Below, piece after piece: positions 52,585-61,479 of a DNA stretch of 64,000 nt; the stretch's first letter is position 1; each line of letters opens with the position of its first letter. Source of the DNA: Wuchereria bancrofti (lineage: Eukaryota; Nematoda; Chromadorea; Rhabditida; Onchocercidae); contig SSBO01000002.1 of NCBI GenBank assembly GCA_005281725.1, positions 788,345 through 852,344 on the forward strand, given 5' to 3'. A model generated the notes under the pieces. It saw only the letters and a list, made by a program, of their open reading frames with translations. It did not search any database and was not told the origin of the DNA. Made by a program: the position numbers and the translations under genes.

Positions 52585-52640
52585 TTACACCTTAGTTACA
52601 ATCATATCTGACTGAAATACTGCGATACTTTCAGCTTCGT
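52585..52640 (-). CDS. Candidate minus-strand terminal exon with PDZ-ligand-like end
   Basis: Acceptor acgattttgcag, two leading bases, then EAESIAVFQSDMIVTKV and TAA. The C-terminal T-K-V matches the class I PDZ ligand S/T-x-hydrophobic. A possible upstream partner is 53865-53906 (LLINTTGAPKIQM; acceptor ctcttatcag, donor gtattt), whose phase fits. That segment is also open on the plus strand, so the pairing is weak. A second minus frame across 52640 is open too. Confidence 0.28.
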
Positions 52641-53864
52641 CTGCAAAATCGTTTTACATCAAAGAAATAATCATTAATCAACTCGATGAGAGCGGGGAAA
52701 ATGCAATATGATAATAACATTATGTCATCAGATAATAAAATCACGAATAATATAACATATATTTTAGCAATATAATACTAATTATTATTGATCAATTAAT
52801 TAATTAATTGAATTGATCAAAATTTTTGCACAAATTTTACAAAAACAATTGGCGATTATATTTTCAAATTTAACATTATAACAATTTTTCTTGACAAAAA
52901 AAAAAAATAAATGGAATATTTCTTAAAAAATGGAAAAGAAAAATGAAAAACAATTTTGTCTAAAATATTTTTCAAAAGTAAAAATTGTTTGCACATTTTT
53001 TGATCTTTAATCATTTATTATATATATATGCAATTGAAAGCTTTTGAAAAAATGAACAAAAAAAAAAGAAAGGAAAATTATTGAGGTAAGTTTTTTGAAA
53101 TTTATATCATTAAAAAAAAAAATGTTTAAATTGTTTCATTGGTTTTTTATTGGAGTATTAAAAAAAGATGATTAAATATTTGAACTTTTATTTACTATTA
53201 CTAAGTTTAAACTTTCAAATTTACTTAAATTCTCAGCATTTCATACAATTTGATGTAAATATTTTCGCCGATTGATGAAATACAATGAACGGGTAATGAA
53301 TGCATTATGACCTATTTTATTTCTCCTTTATAATATCAATTCAATTTCAGTCATCCAATTATTAAATATAACTAGAAGTAGTTACTTAACTAGCAATAAT
53401 AAAAAGTTTGATCAATTATTAAATCAAATTTTTTGAAATATCTTAGATTACACTTTATAATAAACATTATTATAATTATTACATAATGATACACTCCTTA
53501 TTCTATAATTTATTTGTTCGAAATATTATAGCTCTTTTCATTTATGACAATCGTACAAATGATATCCAACCATAATTGTGATAACCACTGATAATCATAC
53601 GACTTTCTATAATTTCACATTTCACACTTTTTTTTTACGTTGGCATAATAAATTTTGATATTATCCCTTTTCAACATGTATTCATATATTTAAAGACTTA
53701 AATTCCATATATTAAGAATTGAAATTTAAGCTATTTACAATTTGAGTTTTGTTTAAATGATACCATAATTTGTTTATGTTTAACTTATTATCAAACCATT
53801 TATTTTCTTTACAACAGCATGATACATTACATAAATCAGCAAAAATAGTTGCAACGACAAATAC

Positions 53865-53906
53865 GCATTTGTATTTTAGGCGCTCCTGTCGTATTAATTA
53901 GAAGGC
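53865..53906 (-). CDS. Possible micro-exon (frame and strand ambiguous)
   Basis: On the minus strand, acceptor acctcttatcag, 13 codons LLINTTGAPKIQM, donor gtattt. On the plus strand the same bases read from acceptor gtattttag to donor gtaata as APVVLIRRPDKR, and from ctttacaacag (53817) as HDTLHKSAKIVATTNTHLYF and onward to a stop at 53901. Only one can be right; the sequence alone does not decide. Confidence 0.2.
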
Positions 53907-54401
53907 CTGATAAGAGGTAATAAAAGGAGAGATGAAAAAGAATAGAAATAAAGCAAATGTTAATCGAATCGTAATGAATGAAATGATTGATTTTAAGGAA
54001 AAATTTTCTAATATAAAAAAAAGAGAGAAAGGAAGAAGAAAAGAAATTTCTTTTTTTCTTTCTCTTTATTTTTTAAAATATTGATCATATTTTTCTTCTT
54101 TCTTTTTAAGTTAAAACGAAAATGAATCGAATTAGCAACAAAAAAAAAAAAAAAAAATTAAAGGAAATGGACGAATAATAACAAATGCAGAAAAATAAAG
54201 CAAAAAAAAAGATATTTTACTACACAATGGATTTGAAACATAGAAAAAAAAGTGAAAGAAATAAAAAAATTTAATCATTTTAAATTAATCTTATAAAAAA
54301 AAAATAAACTTTTTTCAAATGTATTTAGATATAAAAATATTAACAATAATATATTACTTTTTCTTTTAATTTATAAAAAATAAGAGTAATAGAAATGTAA
54401 T

Positions 54402-54497
54402 TTAAACAGAAGACATATGAAATGAACGAGGATGTTGTTTCGATGTGATATTTTGTTGCAATACAGTTGTTGTTGCATCTTTCCAAGTGGGATAATT
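54402..54497 (-). CDS. Gene B exon 5 (stop codon)
   Basis: Acceptor ttttttttcattaag, then 31 codons and TAA: NYPTWKDATTTVLQQNITSK and QHPRSFHMSSV. The acceptor is less canonical than the others, but the phase (0) and polar composition fit the preceding exon. The C-terminus has no obvious PDZ ligand. No clear AATAAA was assigned. Confidence 0.75.
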   Translation of the reverse strand, partial: NYPTWKDATTTVLQQNITSKQHPRSFHMSSV

Positions 54498-57145
54498 CTT
54501 AATGAAAAAAATCAGTTAAAGTAAATGGACAAATAAATGAGTAAACAAACGAACGTATAAATAAATAAGTAAGCAAATAAATAAATAAATGAGTAAATGT
54601 ATGTTATGAAATGATCAAATCATATATGTGATATTATTACAATATGCTCAATTAAAAAATTAATTACTTCCAAGAAAATTATTATTGTTGCACTTTTGCA
54701 AACTTTCAAAGTGTTCACTTTTTGTCTTTCATTTAAATATATGGCTAAGTGTATGAGTGGCCAAGTGTATATGTGACAAAGTGTAAGACCAAACATAAAT
54801 ATGGCCAAGTATGTATGAGTATTTAAGTGCGCATTTATGTATGTATGTATAAATATATACGAAAGGTTATAAATTTTAATAATTTATTTGTACTATTTTA
54901 CATTTATGCAAATTTATGAACTAATATAGTAACAGGAGATTTCACAGATGAAATTGTATGCTAGGTAACTTCTAATTCTAAAATTTAGACCAGAAAAAAA
55001 AATAGATTAATGTGTAAATATTCCTGATAATGTTATGATATGCATATTTGTTTAGCAACAGTTACCTGATGAGATTGCACATTTCCGGATATTTCTGGAT
55101 GCGGATAATTGCTTTGTTGCTTCTGGGATTGTGAATAATCCGGTTGAACGACATACATCGGTGGCGGTGATACGTACATTGGTTGAGTATGCATCGATGA
55201 TTGCAAAATTGGTGTTTCCAGACTAGAAATGTAAGTACCATGTGATTGTCTAGAAAAATAATTTTTGTTCCTATGAGATATCGAACAGAGAGAAATCTCT
55301 TGAAAAACAAACTTCAAAATGCTAGTTATTTAATCATTTCTTAGAATTCATCTATTATTTAAGATATTGATATTATTTATATATATTTAATATATATTAT
55401 ATATTATTTAAGATATTGATAGTTAATTTCAATGGTAATTGATCAAAAATCAATTCAAAAAAAAAGCGATGACTGGAAAACTTGGCCTAAGAAAATTTCT
55501 TAAAACCGGATTACTAAGTTAATCAGGTTATGTAATATAAATCGAAAAAAAAAAACGTTATAATATGGAAATAATCATTTTTGTATTTTAAATGCTTACA
55601 ATCATATCGGGAATCTATTGTCGTATTTGATCTTCATTAAACCATACTGACATAACAATAAAGTATTTAACTTTAAAGTTATAAATATCATAATTAGTTT
55701 TAGCTTTTGAAAATTTAAAATAATTTTAATGAATAAAAACTAACTGCTGTGGGAATGGTGGTTTTTCATTTCTTAATGATGCATAGGTTGTAGTTGGTGC
55801 TCGTAAAATACTGGTTGTTCTCGATGCGGTACTACTACTTGTACGTATTTGCTTTTCAGTTCTTCTCATCTACAACAATTAAATATAAATCATTTAAATC
55901 AGGAATTTTAAATGAAGTATATTTTCGGATAATAAAATACATTTCTCTAATATTATTTCTGAGTAGACTGTGTTTACCGAGATAACCGTCTTGAATGAAT
56001 AATATTGATACATATCAAATAATTAATAAAATATTCTCTATCATCCATTTTATTGATTAAATAATAGGTTTTTAAAATTGTAAAAAATAAAATTTAATTC
56101 AATAATAAAAAAAAAAACTACTCATTACTTGAAGACCGCCCATCAAATTTGAATGAAATTTTTAATTTAAATTAAAACCTTTAAATGTATAATGTTTGAT
56201 CTAAAGAGGAAATAAGAGGAAAAAAATTTTATAAAACGAGAGAAATATGTCCAAAATATGTTCTAAATTAAAAAATATAAATCAAAAAACAAAGCTATTC
56301 AAACAGTTTTTTGATTTGTCAATGGAAATAGCAACAACACAGCAAACAATAAATATTAAATAATGTCTGCTATTTTGCTACTATATGGCAATGAAAAAAA
56401 AATATTAACTAATTAACTTACACTTTTAACAAACCCGAAATAAATGATTGCTGCACATATTCCGAAAAATAAAATACCGGCAATTACTATTGCAAATATT
56501 ATGCCTACCTGAAAAAAAAAGTGGAGTACATAAAAAAAAAAAAAAAATGGAAAAACTAGAACGAGAAAAAGTTTTCATGTTAAATTACGCTTTTTTTAAT
56601 TGAAATTTATAAATAAACGACAAGAAACAACAATGGATAAATAAAAAATAAAATTATTAAAAAAAGGATGATTAAAATTTTCGAATAACACTTTACATTT
56701 TACTTAATAATATAACTTGTGATGATAGGTGAAAAGAAAATTTTGCAAAAATTTTTTAAAAGTAAAATTTTATTGTTAGAATAAGTTTATTCAAAACAAC
56801 ACGTGATAGTATTTCCTTATTCCTTTTTTTTCTGTCTTATCAATTCTATTTTATCAATTGAGCGATTGTATTTCATTGTTTACAACGCTTATATCATTAC
56901 TTAATGAATTTGTGAAATTTAAACCGTAAAAATCCGTTTCGAATTCTATGGAAAAGGGAGAATTACAAATCGGATTCGGATCATAATCGGATGGAAACAT
57001 TTGGATTTTATAAAAAAAAAAATATGAAAAAATGAATTATTTAACGAATAATGAAAAAATTAAAACAAACTTGATAAGCATAATAACCACTGGAATAGCT
57101 TGTAGTATAACCATCGCCGTAATGATAAATGCTCTCATAAGCCAT
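54402..57145 (-). CDS. Gene B: small single-pass membrane protein with PPxY-bearing tail
   Basis: Five minus-strand exons (57071-57145, 56422-56508, 55745-55869, 55066-55249, 54402-54497) join in one frame to a complete 188-residue protein. Residues 1-25 are Tyr-rich (YHYGDGYTTSYSSGYYAY) without a signal peptide. About 27-50 is a hydrophobic span (IIFAIVIAGILFFGICAAII), followed by basic KSMRRTEKQIR, which predicts N-out/C-in. The tail is Ser/Thr- then Pro/Gln/Tyr-rich, with PPMY at 125-128, a WW-domain ligand of the type that recruits NEDD4-family ubiquitin ligases. The layout recalls CYYR1/WBP1/Shisa-type adaptor proteins, but the usual Cys-rich ectodomain is absent; that resemblance is inference. 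All splice phases agree, which is strong evidence for the model. Confidence 0.85.
55066..55249 (-). CDS. Gene B exon 4 (Pro/Gln/Tyr-rich tail with PPxY)
   Basis: Acceptor atttttctag, one base completing the split codon, 61 codons, donor gtaact. It contains the repeat-like QPMYVSPPPMYVVQPDY, in which PPMY is a PPxY motif, and a Gln-rich stretch SQSQKQQSNYPHPE. The exon is richer in G+C than its introns. Confidence 0.88.
55745..55869 (-). CDS. Gene B exon 3 (juxtamembrane, Ser/Thr-rich)
   Basis: Acceptor attgttgtag, 41 codons plus two bases, donor gttagt. It encodes MRRTEKQIRTSSSTASRTTS and then LRAPTTTYASLRNEKPPFPQ. The basic start flanks the membrane span. The split Gln codon (CA|A) is completed by exon 4. 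Confidence 0.85.
56422..56508 (-). CDS. Gene B exon 2 (membrane span)
   Basis: Poly-T acceptor ttttttttcag, 29 codons, donor gtaagt, phase 0 at both ends. It encodes VGIIFAIVIAGILFFGICAA and then a short polar end FVKS. It is essentially one transmembrane helix on its own exon. Confidence 0.85.
57071..57145 (-). CDS. Gene B exon 1 (start codon, Tyr-rich)
   Basis: The exon has 25 codons from ATG to donor gtttgt, phase 0. An in-frame TGA lies directly before the ATG, with no AG between them. This supports the ATG as the start unless the first codons are intronic and an internal AG (tatgag, 57133) is used. Nine of the 25 residues are Tyr. Confidence 0.7.
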
Positions 57146-57855
57146 TCAGAGAACAATATTGAATCAGTAATTAATAATCTAATCAATTTGCTAAGACAAT
57201 AATTGATTAAATTTGTTGATATAAATTTACTCGAATGAATAGTGGAAAAAAAAAAGAAAGAAAAATCGTATACTTTTACTTTAAAAAGAAGGAAAAGGAA
57301 AAGAGGAAAATGAAAAACAAAAATGTTTAAAAATATTAACATAAAATAATTGCAGTGATAATAGGAGTAATAATTGTAAATTAGAAATGAATATTTCATT
57401 TGTTATACAATTGATTACGTATACATTTATAACTTAATATTATGGTAGTTAGTGAGAAAAGTTAAAAGAGAAGATGAAGAAGCAGGGAGTTACAGTGTGG
57501 AAAAAGCAAACAAAACGATGTAAATGTAAATAATGTAGAAAGGATTGAATAGAATGTAGTCTTATGAATGTTTGTTAAAATCTAGAAAACAAAAGAGTTT
57601 GAAAAAGAAATGAAGTATTATGATGGAAAGTAATATGGAATAAATATTATGACAGATGATAAATAACAGAAGAGGAAGGGAGTTAAGGAGAGAAAAAAAA
57701 GAGCTAAAATTAAGCAAATAATCAACAAAAAAGGTAATTAAATGTTGAAAGCATAAAAAGAGAAGAAGAAAAAGAAAAAGAGAAAAAGTTGGAAATTTTT
57801 TTTTTTCGTTTTATTAAAAAAGAAGAAAAAAAGTGAACAGTTTGCTTGATGTACA

Positions 57856-57990
57856 ATGGAAAGAACGATAGGAAAAGCCAAATGTAGTCGTTTAGCTTGC
57901 TGCATTAACGGAGAAAATCGTTTGCATTACGAAATGGATTGCATTCCGATGTGTCATCGCAATATTTGCAATCATTTCATTCATTTATAA
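57856..57990 (+). CDS. Candidate 44-residue six-cysteine ORF
   Basis: ATG opens 44 codons to TAA with six Cys in the pattern C-x4-C-C-x12-C-x3-C-x4-C: KAKCSRLACCINGENRLHYE and MDCIPMCHRNICNHF. There is no signal peptide. It lies 0.7 kb upstream of gene B on the opposite strand, just before the 51-bp repeat. Six Cys in 44 residues suggests a small disulphide-rich or metal-binding domain, but a chance ORF in a slightly G+C-richer patch cannot be excluded. Confidence 0.28.
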   Translation: MERTIGKAKCSRLACCINGENRLHYEMDCIPMCHRNICNHFIHL

Positions 57991-57998
57991 GCTTTAAC

Positions 57999-59110
57999 AT
58001 TCACTCAAATCATAAATCAATCAATATTTCCATGCAAATGAACATGAACATTTACTCAAATCATAAATCAATCAATATTGCTATGCAAATGAACATGAAC
58101 ATTCATTCAAATCATAAATCAATCAATATTGCTATGCAAATGAACATGAACATTTACTCAAATCATAAATCAATCAATATTGCTATGCAAATGAACATGA
58201 ACATTTACTCAAATCATAAATCAATCAATATTGCTATGCAAATGAACATGAACATTTACTCAAATCATAAATCAATCAATATTGCTATGCAAATGAACAT
58301 GAACATTTACTCAAATCATAAATCAATCAATATTGCTATGCAAATGAACATGAACATTTACTCAAATCATAAATCAATCAATATTGCTATGCAAATGAAC
58401 ATGAACACTTACTCAAATCATAAATCAATCAATATTGCTATGCAAATGAACATGAACATTTACTCAAATCATAAATCAATCAATATTGCTATGCAAATGA
58501 ACATGAACATTTACTCAAATCATAAATCAATCAATATTTCCATGCAAATGAATATAAAGATCCACTTAAATTACAGATTAAACAATATTATTATTTAAAT
58601 ACAAATTAGTGCATCAATTGATTGCATTTGTCCATNNNNNNNNNNNNNNNNNNNNNNNNNNNNNNNNNNNNNNNNNNNNNNNNNNNNNNNNNNNNNNNNN
58701 NNNNNNNNNNNNNNNNNNNNNNNNNNNNNNNNNNNNNNNNNNNNNNNNNNNNNNNNNNNNNNNNNNNNNNNNNNNNNNNNNNNNNNNNNNNNNNNNNNNN
58801 NNNNNNNNNNNNNNNNNNNNNNNNNNNNNNNNNNNNNNNNNNNNNNNNNNNNNNNNNNNNNNNNNNNNNNNNNNNNNNNNNNNNNNNNNNNNNNNNNNNN
58901 NNNNNNNNNNNNNNNNNNNNNNNNNNNNNNNNNNNNNNNNNNNNNNNNNNNNNNNNNNNNNNNNNNNNNNNNNNNNNNNNNNNNNNNNNNNNNNNNNNNN
59001 ATGCAAATGAACATGAACATTTACTCAAATCATAAATCAATCAATATTGCTATGCAAATGAACATGAACATTTACTCAAATCATAAATCAATCAATATTT
59101 CCATGCAAAT
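57999..59110. repeat. 51-bp minisatellite with POU-octamer and PBC/HOX-like sites
   Basis: Eleven near-identical 51-bp units lie before the gap (about 57999-58560) and parts of two or three after it. Each unit holds ATGCAAAT (POU octamer) and TCATAAATCAATCAAT, whose complement contains TGATTTATGA (PBC/HOX consensus TGATNNATKR) and TGATTGAT. Because 51 is a multiple of three, one plus frame is open for 219 codons with a 17-residue repeat; this is a by-product, not good evidence of coding. Confidence 0.85.
58636..59000. other. Assembly gap (365 N) with exact flank duplication
   Basis: The 196 bp before the gap (58440-58635), including unique sequence beyond the minisatellite, recurs exactly at 59001-59196. 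The gap sits in the 51-bp repeat region and may not represent real missing sequence. Confidence 0.9.
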
Positions 59111-59364
59111 GAATATAAAGATCCACTTAAATTACAGATTAAACAATATTATTATTTAAATACAAATTAGTGCATCAATTGATTGCATTTGTCCATCAAT
59201 CGTATTTATTTATTTCTCATTTTTAGTATTTCATTGCAAAGTTTTCTTTTTTTAATTCCCCAAATTTTGTTATTTGATGTGTGTTTCATTTGGAGTCGCA
59301 TGACAAATAGTAAAAGAGTTTAGAAATCTGAATGACAGCTAAGATCGATTAATAAGAATATTTT

Positions 59365-59520
59365 ATGATTCTTAGAATTAAAATCCATCTTGTTAAATTG
59401 CTATATGATTCAGTTCATGTGACAGCTGATACAGATAAAAAGCAGCCGAGAGAAGAATTATTGCAAGTAGAAAGAATTTTCATAAGATTAGAATTAAAAA
59501 TTGATCGGAAGATGTTGTGA
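59365..59520 (+). CDS. Candidate 51-residue small ORF
   Basis: ATG to TGA, 51 residues: MILRIKIHLVKLLYDSVHVT, then DTDKKQPREELLQVERIFIR and a basic end. The composition is balanced (acidic, basic and hydrophobic), with a predicted amphipathic helix in the second half. It is uninterrupted in a region where stops are dense. No partner exon, signal peptide or known motif is visible. Confidence 0.33.
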   Translation: MILRIKIHLVKLLYDSVHVTADTDKKQPREELLQVERIFIRLELKIDRKML

Positions 59521-61077
59521 ATAACGTTTAACAAGCTAAGGGAATAATATTTTGTAATTCTATGATTTTTAACTAAATTCACTATTTAAGGCAATAATTT
59601 AGCATCAACGCTTCATTTTCAATATCAATTTAACTTAGCTTTAAATAATTTGACAATTTAGCAATTAATTTGACAGAATTATTTCGAAAAGTTAATACAT
59701 AATCTTTTTCTGTTTATACTGTCGATAATCTAAAATGAATTAGCCGAAATAATTTAACAAGTAATATTACAAAGAAATTATTCCAGGTAATTAGTTCGTG
59801 TTAAATTTACATGTGCATGGGACAATTAGCCAATATAATTATTGAAACAATCAATCAGATTGATTTTAATAATGTTAACAAGCAATTTATCAAGCAACAC
59901 TTCCTTTTTTCATTTAATTTTTTGCCAATTAATTTATTTTTTCATAGATATTAATCCAATTTAATGAGCGCTTTAACGTAATACAATTTGGTCATAAATA
60001 TCTCGTTGATATTTAATATGGAAAATGAATATTTCAATCAATTAATTAAATCACAATTTAATTATATCTAACATCTACAATTCAATCATTGATATATGAT
60101 TGATATTGATATCTATTATTTATTTATTTATGGCCATTTTTTTTTGTTCTCATTTAAACTCGCACTAATTTTACAAAATTTCACAGCAATTCATTTTTGA
60201 CATTTGTTATAGAATTAATATTCTATCTTGCATTAATCTGTTTGTTATGCAATAATTATTATTTTATTTGTACGAATGAATAATATATTTAAAACAGTTA
60301 ATTTAAAAAGAAATAATTTGCAATGATTTGAAGAAGAAAAAAATCGCTGATAATTGAATATTTTGAAAGATAGAAATAAGCAAAATAGCAAAATTTAAAA
60401 TGACAAGTTTAATTATCAAATATGCTATGAAAAAGCTTTTTTATTGATAAAATTCGTATTGTTTGTTCGATTAATGTCAATTTATTTGCTTTTTATCGTT
60501 ATTTTTTTAGATTAAACTCTCACTTTTCCTTCAGTTTTTTTTATTTTTTGTTTTCTTTTTTTTGATTTATTATTTATCAATTTTAAGTGAAAATTTTGAA
60601 CAATACTTATCACTGTATTATAAATACAATAAATTTAAAGCAAAAATTTTCTACAAAATATTCAATTTCCTTCTGATGAAACTATTTAGGCAAATGAAAA
60701 TAATTGATAAGGGAAAAATCATCAAGCATAAAATTTAAATTTATTATACTTTTTGTTTATATACACATTTTTGTAAATGTTGAAATTAATATTTACAAGT
60801 GATAAATAAGTTGCGAACAATTTTAATATATGTTAAAATGAAAAACAAGAAATATAGTAATTAATAATGTTAGCAAATTTGATTTTTTGTAAGATTTGAA
60901 AAAGTTCAAAATAATTAATGGTTCAAATAAAAGATCGAATGTTATTTGAATTTTATTTCATTTACCTTATAATTAAAATTATTCAAATCTTAATCCTCTT
61001 TAATTCAATATTATCGTTTTCACTAATTATAATATTTCATCTGGTAATTCCTTTCATTGCAAAATGATTTATGACAA

Positions 61078-61113
61078 GCACGCATGCATGCATGCATGCA
61101 TCAATGCATGCAG
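61078..61113. repeat. (GCAT)n palindromic array
   Basis: CGCATGCATGCATGCATGCA, then CAATGCATGCA. GCATGC is self-complementary and alternates purine/pyrimidine, so it could form a cruciform or Z-DNA. Confidence 0.85.
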
Positions 61114-61403
61114 ATTATGTATAATTGTATTCATGAATACAATTGCAAATTTTATTCCACTATAATTATACAATCAAAACAATACCTTATCATCCTTTGA
61201 ATTTAAATAAACTTAAAAGAAATGGAATTATTTCAAAAAAATTTAACTTCAATTTGTTTCTTTATTTTTGTATTTATAAATTCACAATCATATCTATTAT
61301 TTTTTTTTTATTTGTTATCTTCTTTCTTCTTTTCTCAAAAAAAAAAAGGGAATACTTTTTATTTTAAAAAACAATTTTTTTTCGTTATTACAATTTTTGT
61401 TAG

Positions 61404-61479
61404 GCATTTGCTACGTCAAGAAATAGCAAAATACCTAATGAAATTGTCTAGCACAAAAATTGTTATTTTTCTCAAATAA
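61404..61479 (+). CDS. Candidate plus-strand terminal exon
   Basis: Acceptor caatttttgttag, one leading base, then HLLRQEIAKYLMKLSSTKIV and a short hydrophobic end before TAA. A second frame from the same acceptor is also open (AFATSRNSKIPNEIV, stop). The helical first reading is the more convincing. No upstream exon was found. Confidence 0.27.

Noticed and set aside
57939..58598. 219-codon open frame with a 17-residue Met/Asn/Ser repeat
   Set aside because: The 51-bp unit is a multiple of three and lacks stops in this frame. The ORF begins and ends with the array and has no splice or start support.
57999..59110. CRISPR array
   Set aside because: The units are directly contiguous without unique spacers, and the DNA is eukaryotic.
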